NCBI GenBank assembly: GCA_012840465.1
Contig: DULJ01000076.1
Location: forward strand, 1 to 57,746
DNA from: Caryophanales bacterium
Lineage (GTDB): Bacteria; Bacillota; Bacilli; Bacillales; Bacillaceae_J
Length of the DNA stretch: 57,746 bases
Reading direction: 5' to 3'
Of this stretch, positions 42,221-50,186 are shown one piece after another. The translations under genes were made by a program, and so were the position numbers. The notes beneath the pieces are model-generated. The model ran no database searches. It was not told the DNA's origin and was given only the letters and a program-made list of their open reading frames with translations. Within the stretch, counting starts at the first letter, position 1. The number at the start of each line of letters is the position of its first letter.

Positions 42221-43741
42221 ATGGAACAATCGATAAAAAAACTGGAAGCTGAATTTTTGGAATATGTTAAAAAAATGACAGCTTATAACGAAGCCTTGTC
42301 ATTAATCTTCTGGGATATGAGGACAGGGGCACCGAAAAAAGGAATTGAGCAACGCTCGGAAGTAGTTGGGATGATTTCACAGGAAGTATTTCAAATGTCT
42401 GTCTCAGAGGAAATGAAGCATTATATAGACATTTTGGAGAAAGTAGAAGACCTTTCTGAAATTACAAAAAAAACGGTGGAAGAGTGCAAAAAAGATTATG
42501 AGCACAACACGAAAATTCCAAAAAAGGAATACAAGGAGTATGTCATTCTTCAATCAAAAGCCGAATCAGTATGGGAGGAAGCAAAGGAAAAAGCAGATTT
42601 CGAAATGTTTCGCCCGTATTTAGAAAAGTTGGTTGAATTCAATAAGAAATTTATTGGTTACTGGGGCCCCTTACCAAAGGCAGGTGGAAATAAATACGAT
42701 ATTTTATTGGATCAGTATGAACAGGGTGTAACCGTTGCAATCTTAGATGAGACATTCGATAAATTACGGGAGGCAATTGTTCCACTTGTACGAAAAATTT
42801 CAGAATCACAAAAGCAGCCAAAGACAGACTTTTTATTTAAGACATTTCCCGAAGAGGAACAAAAAGCGTTCAGTATTGAGATTTTGAAGCAGATGGGATA
42901 TGACTTTGAAGCGGGGCGCCTTGATGAAACCGTTCATCCTTTTGAAATCACCTTAAATCCAGGTGACGTAAGGATAACAACAAAATATGTTGAAAACGAT
43001 TTTAGAGTGGCTGTATTTGGAACCATCCATGAAGGTGGTCATGCCCTTTATGAGCAAAATATTTCCAAAGATCTAATTGGAACACCATTATGTGAAGGAA
43101 CATCGATGGGAATCCATGAATCCCAATCATTGTTCTGGGAAAATTATATTGCCAGAGACTATAATTTCTGGGTTTACTTTTATGAAAAGTTAAAAGCTTA
43201 TTCTAATGGACAATTTGACAATGTATCAATAGATGACTTTTATAAAGGAATCAATGAGTCAAAACCCTCGTTAATAAGAACAGAATCTGATGAATTGACT
43301 TATCCGCTCCATGTCATGGTTCGTTATGAAATTGAAAAGGGCCTGTTTAATGATGAAATAGAGGTAAAGGATTTACCGGTGATCTGGAATCAAAAGATGG
43401 AAGAATATCTTGGGGTTACGCCTAAACATGATGGGGAAGGGGTCTTACAGGACGTTCATTGGGCTGGTGGAAGCTTCGGCTATTTCCCATCATATGCATT
43501 AGGCTATATATATGCAGCACAATTTAGAGCAGCCCTGTTAAAGGATCTGCCAAACGTAAGCGATTTGTTGAAGGACGGGAATTTAGCTCCGATAAAAGAG
43601 TGGTTGGGAGAAAATATACACCAGTACGGAAAATTGAAAAAACCATTAGAAATTATTAAAGATGTAACAGGTGAGGGACTCAATCCTAATTATTTAATAC
43701 AATACCTTGAAGAAAAATACACAAAAATATATGATCTTTAA
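42221..43741 (+). CDS. ypwA: Carboxypeptidase Taq-type metallopeptidase YpwA (M32)
   Basis: A 506-residue zinc carboxypeptidase. The HEXXH-type motif appears as GTIHEGGHALYEQ with the third ligand region GIHESQSLFWEN, and GSFGYFPSYALGYIYA is a family signature. Length matches M32 enzymes (~500). GGGGG before the ATG; a TTG three bases upstream is equally open. It removes C-terminal residues from peptides in the cytoplasm. A terminator follows directly. Confidence 0.95.
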   Translation: MEQSIKKLEAEFLEYVKKMTAYNEALSLIFWDMRTGAPKKGIEQRSEVVGMISQEVFQMSVSEEMKHYIDILEKVEDLSEITKKTVEECKKDYEHNTKIPKKEYKEYVILQSKAESVWEEAKEKADFEMFRPYLEKLVEFNKKFIGYWGPLPKAGGNKYDILLDQYEQGVTVAILDETFDKLREAIVPLVRKISESQKQPKTDFLFKTFPEEEQKAFSIEILKQMGYDFEAGRLDETVHPFEITLNPGDVRITTKYVENDFRVAVFGTIHEGGHALYEQNISKDLIGTPLCEGTSMGIHESQSLFWENYIARDYNFWVYFYEKLKAYSNGQFDNVSIDDFYKGINESKPSLIRTESDELTYPLHVMVRYEIEKGLFNDEIEVKDLPVIWNQKMEEYLGVTPKHDGEGVLQDVHWAGGSFGYFPSYALGYIYAAQFRAALLKDLPNVSDLLKDGNLAPIKEWLGENIHQYGKLKKPLEIIKDVTGEGLNPNYLIQYLEEKYTKIYDL

Positions 43742-43744
43742 AAA

Positions 43745-43784
43745 AACAATCCCCTTGTACGATAACAAGGGGATTGTTTTTTTA
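43745..43784. terminator. Strong bidirectional terminator
   Basis: AACAATCCCCTT / AAGGGGATTGTT 12-bp stem flanked by A and T runs, between ypwA and the convergent oxidase operon. Confidence 0.92.
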
Positions 43785-43817
43785 AATAGAGTATTATACA
43801 ATTTTTCATAATTGTTT

Positions 43818-45476
43818 TTATTGACGTCCAATTACGTTAGTGAAACCAGGGGATCCCGGAGGTGCGTTTTGGATCATATCAATAAATGGAATTGTATAAG
43901 CGAATAAGATTAGTGCAAATGTAACTGCGATCCATATTTTAAAGTTATCAAAGATAGCAGGAACTTTTTCAGCCTTTTCGTGTACTTCTCCAATAGGGAA
44001 TTCTTCTTCACCTTTAGGTGCAAAGAATGCTAGGTTAATAAAGATTACGATCATTAATAAAGCACCTATGAAAAGAATAGTACCGCCTACCGCTTGAGCA
44101 ATTTGGTAAGGAACCCAAGCTAGGGAATCTGCGTTACCAGCATATGTTGAGAACGCTGAACGACGTGGTGCTCCGAATAAGCCTGCTGCGTGCATTGATG
44201 CAGACATAAATACCATACCAATCGTCCATAACCAAGTTTGAACTAGAGCTACTTTGTTCATTTTTGCTGTTAATTTACGACCCGTAATAGAAGGTACCAT
44301 CCAGAATGTGATACCAAAGAATGTTAAAGCACAAGCTGATGCAACTGTTAAATGGAAGTGTCCAGTAATCCAGATCGTATTATGAACGACTTGGTTCATT
44401 TGGTTGGATGCGTTAACGATACCACCAGCACCACCAGGAATGAATAATAACATGCCCAGGAATGGAGCTAAGAAACGAGCATCTTTCCAAGGAAGCTTTT
44501 TCCACCAACCAAAAATACCTGTTGCTCCTAATTCGCGACCGCGTAATTCAAATGTTGCAAATAAAGAGAATGCAGTCATTAATGATGGAATAACTACTAA
44601 ATAGGTTAATACTACTTGTAAGTATTTCCAGAATGGATCAATACCTGGCTCCAATAATTGGTGGTGAAATCCTACTGGCATTGAGAATAACAAGAATAAT
44701 ACGAAAGAAAGACGTGCTAAAGAGTCACTAAAGATTTTACCGCCTATAATCTTAGGAATAATTACATACCATGCCATGTAAGCCGGCATTAACCAGAAAT
44801 ATACTAATGGGTGACCGAAGTACCAGAATAAAGTACGGCTAATTAAAACATCGATTGTTGGTACAAGTCCGATAGACCAAGGAATAATTTGAACTAAAAC
44901 AGTTGTTGCTAAACCAAGACAAGCTACTAACCAAAGAAGCATTGTTGCAACACCCATGAAGCTTAATAGTGGTGTTGTTTGACCTGGGTTTTCTTTTCTC
45001 CAGCGTGCGTGACGGTGGAATACAACAAATCCTTCCACCCAGCTACCTACAACAACTAGTGTAAGACCGGTATAATGTAATGGATGTGCCATTAATGGTG
45101 CATACATTGTATAAAGAACGGAACCTTCACCAAGCAATATGAATGTTGCAGTGATGGCAACTCCGACTGTCATCATCCAGTAACCTATCCAACCGAAGCG
45201 ACGTTCGCCAGCAGATAGTGTTCCACAAACCTTACTTTGTCCTGCTATGATAAAACCGATAATAAAGAAAGTAGTTAATACGAGACCTAATATAACACCG
45301 TGAACAGTTAATATTTGATAATAATTAATTCCAGCTGGTAAAGTTACTTTACCTGAACGAACTAAAGTTTGAAGAAGACCAGCGGTAGCACCTAAAAATA
45401 AAGCTACAAACGCAACGTAAAGATGCGCCATTGTAAGTTTTGCATCTCTTTTATCAATACTTGCAACACTTTTCAT
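43818..45476 (-). CDS. cbaB: Cytochrome c oxidase subunit I, ba3-type
   Basis: A 552-residue haem-copper oxidase subunit with about 13 helices. His ligands are visible in YYQILTVHGVILGL (haem), TLFWYFGHPLVYFWLMPAY (CuB His-Pro-x3-Tyr), GFHHQLLEPGID (CuB His pair) and WITGHFHLTVAS (haem a3/b). The HPLVYFWL type with the absence of a full D-channel places it with ba3 (B-type) oxidases. Its ATG overlaps the subunit II stop by one base. Last gene of a three-gene operon. Confidence 0.95.
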   Translation of the reverse strand: MKSVASIDKRDAKLTMAHLYVAFVALFLGATAGLLQTLVRSGKVTLPAGINYYQILTVHGVILGLVLTTFFIIGFIIAGQSKVCGTLSAGERRFGWIGYWMMTVGVAITATFILLGEGSVLYTMYAPLMAHPLHYTGLTLVVVGSWVEGFVVFHRHARWRKENPGQTTPLLSFMGVATMLLWLVACLGLATTVLVQIIPWSIGLVPTIDVLISRTLFWYFGHPLVYFWLMPAYMAWYVIIPKIIGGKIFSDSLARLSFVLFLLFSMPVGFHHQLLEPGIDPFWKYLQVVLTYLVVIPSLMTAFSLFATFELRGRELGATGIFGWWKKLPWKDARFLAPFLGMLLFIPGGAGGIVNASNQMNQVVHNTIWITGHFHLTVASACALTFFGITFWMVPSITGRKLTAKMNKVALVQTWLWTIGMVFMSASMHAAGLFGAPRRSAFSTYAGNADSLAWVPYQIAQAVGGTILFIGALLMIVIFINLAFFAPKGEEEFPIGEVHEKAEKVPAIFDNFKIWIAVTFALILFAYTIPFIDMIQNAPPGSPGFTNVIGRQ

Positions 45477-45955
45477 TATTCAACCACCTCCACAGTTGCG
45501 AACATTAAGTGGTGACCTAGACCACAATATTCGTTACATACGATTGTGTATTTACCAGGTTTATTAAGAGTTGTTTCGACTGTGTTAATATAGCCAGGTT
45601 CAAGCATCATGTTTGCATTTGTACCAGCTACTTCAAAACCATGGATTACATCTTTCGTAGTACCAATAAAGTTTACTTTTGATCCAACAGGAATCTGAAC
45701 TACTTTTTCAGGACCAACATCATAGTTGAATGCTGAAGCAACTACAACTAATTCATATTCTTTTTCTCCAACTTGCTTGAGACCGGGTTGGTCAAATGGA
45801 GCAGTTGTATCAAGTTTAGTAGGGTCAACCGTTACAAGACAGCTTGGTGGTTGATTCCCCATGTAGAATGCACTAACTCCAATTGTGACTGTAAATGCGA
45901 GTAATGCTATAATACCAAATAGCAACCAAATCTTTTCATACTTATGAATGTGCAT
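45476..45955 (-). CDS. cbaA: Cytochrome c oxidase subunit II, CuA-containing
   Basis: A 159-residue protein starting at ATG 45953-45955, 10 bases after AAAGGAG. One membrane helix near the N-terminus (IWLLFGIIALLAFTVTIGVS) is followed by a cupredoxin domain. The CuA ligands are in DVIHGFEV and CNEYCGLGHHLM (two Cys, His, Met). It receives electrons from cytochrome c and passes them to subunit I. Length matches the short subunit II of ba3 oxidases. Confidence 0.95.
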   Translation of the reverse strand: MHIHKYEKIWLLFGIIALLAFTVTIGVSAFYMGNQPPSCLVTVDPTKLDTTAPFDQPGLKQVGEKEYELVVVASAFNYDVGPEKVVQIPVGSKVNFIGTTKDVIHGFEVAGTNANMMLEPGYINTVETTLNKPGKYTIVCNEYCGLGHHLMFATVEVVE

Positions 45956-45985
45956 GGATTCTGAAACTCCTTTCAAATTACGTAA

Positions 45986-46126
45986 TTAACGTTGTAAGAA
46001 TAGATTAAAAACACCAAGCCAAGTTCCAACAATAATAAGTCCAAGTATTCCTACAGATAGTAGGGTTCCTTTTAAAGAATTGCTATCTTCTACCTCGGTT
46101 TTGTGATGAAGCTCTGGTTTTGTCAT
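45986..46126 (-). CDS. cbaD: Small third subunit (IIa) of ba3-type cytochrome oxidase
   Basis: A 46-residue protein with one membrane helix (LLSVGILGLIIVGTWLGVFN) after a hydrophilic start. GAAGGGAAG-type RBS precedes ATG 46126. It heads the operon and lies 30 bases before subunit II. Thermus ba3 oxidase has an equivalent single-helix subunit IIa that occupies the place of a subunit II helix. Confidence 0.8.
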   Translation of the reverse strand: MTKPELHHKTEVEDSNSLKGTLLSVGILGLIIVGTWLGVFNLFLQR

Positions 46127-46483
46127 AGAATCACTTCCCTTCGATTGATCTAAGTTTTAAAATATTTTAGTGTAAAAAGTGAACCTTCTGTATGCTTCTA
46201 TATTACAAAAGAAATAAATCGAATCCATCACATTTTTTTACTTTTCACAAAATGTTCATAAACAGTATAACACTATTGAAATAGTGAAAACTAACAAGCC
46301 CTTGATACATAAGGTTTTTGGTTTTGAAAGATGTGAACATAATGTGAAGCTAGTGTTCGCAAATGTTTATTTCATGCTTCGAAAATATCATTTATTATTG
46401 GATTTACTATGGAGAAAGTGTTATTCTTTGGAAGAAATATATTGCAAAGTCATAAAATTAAAACATCTAAGGGGGTCATGATT
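46127..46483. other. Divergent promoter region, no gene called
   Basis: About 350 bases between the oxidase operon and the carbonic anhydrase. A 65-codon open frame at 46284 has no RBS or recognisable content. It must hold the promoters of both units. Confidence 0.4.
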
Positions 46484-47086
46484 ATGAGTCGCTTACAGGA
46501 AGTTCTCTCTCATAATGAGCAATTTGTGAATAACAAAGAGTATGAACAGTTTAAAACCACAAAATATCCAGATAAAAATATGGTTATTTTGACTTGTATG
46601 GATACGAGGTTAACTGATTTATTACCGAAAGCAATGAATGTAGGTCATGGGGATGCGAAAATTATTAAAAATGCAGGGGCACTTGTTTCCCATCCATTCG
46701 GAAGTATTATGAGAAGTATTCTCGTTGCTGTTTATTCACTAAACGCTAAGGAAGTTTTCGTTGTTGCGCATCATGATTGTGGGATGACAGGATTATCCGC
46801 AAATCAGATCTTGGATAAGGCTATATTAAGCGGTATTTCGAGAGAGAAAATTGACATTTTACGTCATGCAGGTATTGACATTGATATTTGGCTCAAAGGT
46901 TTTACTAATGGTGCGGAAAGTGTTGAAGAATCTGTTACTAGTATTAGAAATCACCCGCTATTCCCAAAAGATGTACCAATCCATGGGTTAATTATAGATC
47001 CGGAAACAGGCAAATTGGATGTTGTCGTTGATGGTAATGAATATCTTGAGAAATCGAATAGAGATGAGATCAAACATTCTATTTAA
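46484..47086 (+). CDS. ytiB: Beta-carbonic anhydrase, YtiB-like
   Basis: A 200-residue enzyme starting at ATG 46484, eight bases after TAAGGGGG (an ATG six bases earlier is too close). Zinc ligands are in LTCMDTRLTDLL (Cys, Asp-Arg pair) and VVAHHDCGMTG (His, Cys). It interconverts CO2 and bicarbonate. The final residues read SER-ILE then TAA, and both the Ile codon and the stop fall in the ATTTAAC end of the repeat element, so the original C-terminus may have been replaced. Confidence 0.92.
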   Translation: MSRLQEVLSHNEQFVNNKEYEQFKTTKYPDKNMVILTCMDTRLTDLLPKAMNVGHGDAKIIKNAGALVSHPFGSIMRSILVAVYSLNAKEVFVVAHHDCGMTGLSANQILDKAILSGISREKIDILRHAGIDIDIWLKGFTNGAESVEESVTSIRNHPLFPKDVPIHGLIIDPETGKLDVVVDGNEYLEKSNRDEIKHSI

Positions 47087-47107
47087 CTTCATTCAGCAGA
47101 AGTCCAA
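47084..47107 (+). repeat. 5' end fragment of the 196-bp repeat (copy E)
   Basis: TTAACTTCATTCAGCAGAAGTCC, then unrelated sequence. The TAA is the stop codon of the carbonic anhydrase gene. Confidence 0.8.
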
Positions 47108-47176
47108 GCCTCTGTAACGACATAACGTATAAAATAAAGTAGCTGACTTGAACAGTAAGCAAAGTTTGGTTCATTG

Positions 47177-47327
47177 TTGTCCAGCTCCAGCCACCTAGCG
47201 CCTAGCGAGACTTTCTTCACCTCCGTACGATAAGTCAACATCGACTTGCTACGCTCGTCGTGTTTCCTTTATCTCCTTCGGCTGAGTCCAGTCCGAACGG
47301 CGCTAACCGGGTGGCTTCCGCTTTTCT
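47177..47327 (-). repeat. Long REP-like Bacillus repeat
   Basis: On the minus strand it begins AGAAAAGCGGAAGCCACCCGG and ends GGTGGCTGGAGCTGGACAA, with GGCGCTAGGTGG-type palindromes. It is the long version of the 54053 element (GAAAAGCGCAAGCGCC...GGCGCTTGGAGCTAGAC). Its first bases overlap the TAG stop of the CheX-like gene. Confidence 0.7.
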
Positions 47328-47790
47328 ATTTCGTTTCCAGCATTAGGATGATCTGAATTTCGCCTTTTCCTTCAATTGCTACGGGTACGCGAAAAGCACG
47401 ATCAAATCCATATAACTTAGAAGAACCAACCATTACAGTTGGAGGTGTGATATCAATATCCACACCCTTGGAGGCTACGATTGTGCAAAGACTTCCTGCA
47501 AGCATATTCCCTAGTTCGCCTGTGAATGAGTGAAGCATTTCACCTTCTAAAGGCATGCCGAACATTGCTTCTCCGATCGCCCCGAATGTCTTGGTGGCAC
47601 TTTCCAAAACTAAGCGCCCCCTTACATGACCAACCATCCCGATTAAAACTCCAATCTCGGTTTGTTCCAACGGTGCTGTCATAAGTGAAGGTTGTCCAAC
47701 CACAAGTGGCATTGGGATTACACTTTTAACCGATTCCAACGTGCCGTTTAATATATGCGTAATATTCTCGCTTAAAGACAGTTTACCCAT
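47326..47790 (-). CDS. cheX: CheX-like chemotaxis phosphatase
   Basis: A 154-residue CheC/CheX-fold protein. The active-site pattern E-x2-N is seen in FTGELGNMLAG. ITPPTVMVGSSKL and VPVAIEGKGEIQIILMLE are the closing strands. CheX dephosphorylates CheY-P. No chemotaxis genes adjoin, though motAB lies elsewhere in the window. B. subtilis uses CheC and FliY instead, so this is an additional phosphatase. The stop codon overlaps a REP-like repeat. Confidence 0.88.
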   Translation of the reverse strand: MGKLSLSENITHILNGTLESVKSVIPMPLVVGQPSLMTAPLEQTEIGVLIGMVGHVRGRLVLESATKTFGAIGEAMFGMPLEGEMLHSFTGELGNMLAGSLCTIVASKGVDIDITPPTVMVGSSKLYGFDRAFRVPVAIEGKGEIQIILMLETK

Positions 47791-48084
47791 CTCCCTTTAT
47801 TTCTTTTTATGTAAAATAGAATAGGTACATGATACCATAAAAATGAGTAACGTAAATTAGGAATCTTTCATATTCACAAATTTTATATTGATTTTGCAAT
47901 AATTTACAATGTAATGAAGGGTAGAATCGGTTATAATAAGACTGCACAACAAAACCTTCAAAACATCGGTTTTCTAAATGAATTCCGCTTTTTCCACCTC
48001 CCTAATCTAGGGAGTTTTTTTTGTGAGTAAAATATTACTAATTGGAAAAGATAACAGTAAATGGATAAAGAGAAGAGGAAACTT
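47791..48084. other. Divergent intergenic region
   Basis: Holds the promoters of cheX and bpsA and a hairpin at 47998-48022 (CTCCCTA / TAGGGAG with T run) that may act as attenuator or terminator. No gene is seen. Confidence 0.4.
47998..48022 (+). terminator. Hairpin with T-run upstream of bpsA
   Basis: CTCCCTA / TAGGGAG stem followed by eight T, within the leader of bpsA. Confidence 0.6.
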
Positions 48085-49173
48085 ATGGCTAATATTGTGT
48101 CTGTAGGTCTTTGTACACCTCCTTACCGGATCTCACAGGAGAAAACAGTTGAATTTGTAAGAGAGTTGTTTCAAGATTCCTTTCATGAAATCGAACGATT
48201 GTTGAAGGTATTTCAAAATGGACAAATAAAGGAACGGTATTTTTCTGTTCCGTTGGAGTGGTTTAGTGAGGACCATACCTTCGCTGAAAAGAATGAAATC
48301 TTTATTGAAAAAGCAGTCGAGTTTGGTATTTCAGCGATTACAGAATGTCTTCATAATCTAACCTTTTTACAGAAACCAGTTCCATATGAGGACATCGATG
48401 CTATTTTTTACATATCGTCTAGTGGTTTAGCAACTCCAAGTATTGATGCGAAAATTATGAATAAACTGCCGTTTCGAAATTCTTGTAAACGAATTCCAAT
48501 TTGGGGGTTAGGGTGTGCCGGAGGAGCATCAGGTCTTTCCAGGGCTTTTGATTATTGTAAAGCATTTCCGAAAGCAAAGGTTCTTGTATTAAGTGTGGAG
48601 CTTTGTAGCCTAACCTTCCAAAAAAATGACCATTCCAAAAGTAATTTGATCGGGACCTCTCTTTTTGCTGATGGAGTTGGTTGTGCATTAATAGTGGGAC
48701 TAGAAGCCGATCTTACTTTTCAAGATGCGGATACAGCTTTACCTAGGATTGTAGCTACGCAATCGCTGTTGTTGCCTGACTCAGAAGATGTCATGGGTTG
48801 GAGCATTAAAAACGAAGGGTTTTTTGTTGTTTTTTCAAAGGATATTCCGTCGATCATTCGAACATGGGTAAAATCAAACGTTGAAAACTTTTTGGACGAG
48901 CAACACCTTACAATGGGGGAGATCGAACATTTTGTTGCTCACCCAGGAGGGAAAAAGGTATTGGGGGCCTATGTTGAGGCCTTTGGGTTCGGAAAAGAAA
49001 AAATAAACAATTCCCTTGAGGTTTTAACGAATTATGGGAATATGTCATCGGCAACAATTTTATATGTCCTTAAAAAGTTTCTTGAAAACAGCTCTAAAAA
49101 AGGCGATCTAGGGCTGGTGGCAGCGGTTGGACCGGGCTTTAGCTCTGAATTATTACTATTACGTTGGGAGTAG
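48085..49173 (+). CDS. bpsA: Type III polyketide synthase BpsA
   Basis: A 362-residue chalcone-synthase-type enzyme that condenses long-chain acyl-CoA with malonyl-CoA to alkylpyrones. The catalytic triad is visible: Cys in IWGLGCAGGASGLSRAFD, His in HFVAHPGGKKVL and Asn in LTNYGNMSSATIL. ATG 48085 (MANIVSVGL) has GAAGAGGA before it and matches the B. subtilis start; the ATG 24 bases upstream is less likely. bpsB follows 10 bases later, as in B. subtilis. Confidence 0.95.
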   Translation: MANIVSVGLCTPPYRISQEKTVEFVRELFQDSFHEIERLLKVFQNGQIKERYFSVPLEWFSEDHTFAEKNEIFIEKAVEFGISAITECLHNLTFLQKPVPYEDIDAIFYISSSGLATPSIDAKIMNKLPFRNSCKRIPIWGLGCAGGASGLSRAFDYCKAFPKAKVLVLSVELCSLTFQKNDHSKSNLIGTSLFADGVGCALIVGLEADLTFQDADTALPRIVATQSLLLPDSEDVMGWSIKNEGFFVVFSKDIPSIIRTWVKSNVENFLDEQHLTMGEIEHFVAHPGGKKVLGAYVEAFGFGKEKINNSLEVLTNYGNMSSATILYVLKKFLENSSKKGDLGLVAAVGPGFSSELLLLRWE

Positions 49174-49183
49174 AGGGAATAAC

Positions 49184-49744
49184 ATGTTTTTTTCACTTTT
49201 CATATCATTAGTCATATTACAAAGATTAGCGGAGCTTGGGATTGCCAGAAAGAACGAAAAATGGATGAAAGCCAATGGCGGCTATGAGGTTGGCGAGGAC
49301 CATTACAAATACATTGTGATGGTCCATATCCTGTTTTTTATATCATTAATTATGGAAGTATCGTTTTTTAATAAAGCAACTTCATCATTATGGAGCGTTT
49401 TTCTGTTATTTTTCACATTAGCGCAGGGCCTTAGAGTGTGGAGCCTCATGTCTTTGGGGAAATTTTGGAACACAAAGATCATTATCATGTCTAATGTCAA
49501 TATTATTTCAACCGGACCATATAAATTTATCAGGCACCCCAATTATTTAGTGGTAGTGATTGAATTATTGGTTATACCGTTGCTGTTTAATGCTTTTTTT
49601 ACAGCCATTATTTTTACTCTTCTAAACATGGTTGTTTTAAGCATAAGGATCCCAATTGAGGAAGAGGCGTTAATTAGGGAAATCAATTACAAAGCAGTAT
49701 TTCATCAACGGGCTCGATTTGCACCTACAAGGGAACGCTCATAA
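49184..49744 (+). CDS. bpsB: Isoprenylcysteine carboxyl methyltransferase-like BpsB (YpbQ)
   Basis: A 186-residue integral membrane methyltransferase of the ICMT type with about five helices. The SAM-binding signature is GPYKFIRHPNYLVVVIELL. In B. subtilis it methylates the alkylpyrones made by BpsA. GAGGGA precedes the ATG. It shares an operon with bpsA. Confidence 0.93.
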   Translation: MFFSLFISLVILQRLAELGIARKNEKWMKANGGYEVGEDHYKYIVMVHILFFISLIMEVSFFNKATSSLWSVFLLFFTLAQGLRVWSLMSLGKFWNTKIIIMSNVNIISTGPYKFIRHPNYLVVVIELLVIPLLFNAFFTAIIFTLLNMVVLSIRIPIEEEALIREINYKAVFHQRARFAPTRERS

Positions 49745-49782
49745 AAAAATAAGATAATTTGAAAACGATATCAAATTCCTTA

Positions 49783-49811
49783 TTGAAAATGTATTTCAAT
49801 GGTATTATAAT
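49783..49811 (+). promoter_or_regulatory. Sigma-A promoter of the small Fur-regulated gene
   Basis: TTGAAA at 49783-49788, a 17-base spacer, and a perfect TATAAT at 49806-49811. The Fur box begins 16 bases later, over the expected start of transcription. Confidence 0.8.
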
Positions 49812-49827
49812 AAAGATATTAACTAAT

Positions 49828-49842
49828 TGATAATAATTATCA
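49828..49842. promoter_or_regulatory. Fur box
   Basis: TGATAATAATTATCA, a perfect 7-1-7 inverted repeat matching the Bacillus Fur consensus. It lies directly downstream of a sigma-A promoter. Binding of Fe-loaded Fur here would block transcription of the micro-gene at 49885. Confidence 0.88.
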
Positions 49843-49884
49843 CTATCGGTGTAGTGATAATTAGGGATTGGATGGTGTTGGAAA

Positions 49885-49980
49885 ATGGTATTCGCGTTTG
49901 TTTCAGTTACAGTTGTTGCGTATGGAAGTCTAATGTATTATATCCTTCACAAAGTCGACCCACGTACACGGTCTAATTAA
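49885..49980 (+). CDS. 31-residue Fur-regulated single-pass membrane protein
   Basis: ATG 49885 opens a 31-residue protein: MVFAFVSVTVVAYGSLMYYI forms a membrane helix and the tail LHKVDPRTRSN is basic. It has its own strong sigma-A promoter, a perfect Fur box and a terminator overlapping its end, so it forms a complete iron-repressed transcription unit. The RBS is weak. It may be a small protein acting in the iron-sparing response like the Fbp proteins of B. subtilis, or the transcript may act as a regulatory RNA. No homologue is recognised by eye. Confidence 0.65.
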   Translation: MVFAFVSVTVVAYGSLMYYILHKVDPRTRSN

Positions 49981-50010
49981 GCCTCTAAAGACCTAAGACC
50001 GTGTATTTTT
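49965..50010 (+). terminator. Terminator of the Fur-regulated micro-gene
   Basis: TACACGGTCT / AGACCGTGTA stem and TTTTT. Confidence 0.8.
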
Positions 50011-50037
50011 CAACTGCATAATTTTCTATTTATTTCA

Positions 50038-50078
50038 ATGACATGAGGAATGATTGGTTGATTCCTTATGTCTTTTTT
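50038..50078. terminator. Second hairpin with T-run
   Basis: GACATGAGGAAT / ATTCCTTATGTC stem followed by TTTTTTG. Confidence 0.6.
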
Positions 50079-50186
50079 GTTTTTTCTGACAAAATTTGAT
50101 ACTGAATGCGAAAAACAATTGAGCAAAAGCTCAACAATTGATAACATAAAATAGGATTAACTTTATATGGGGGAAAGATTACTATT

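Noticed and set aside
46284..46481. 65-codon frame upstream of the carbonic anhydrase
   Set aside because: It overlaps the promoter and leader region, has no RBS and shows no recognisable domain.
50105..50140. CAATTGAGC-AAAA-GCTCAACAATTG hairpin upstream of dynA as a riboswitch
   Set aside because: A short simple hairpin without conserved aptamer features; more likely a terminator remnant or regulator site.
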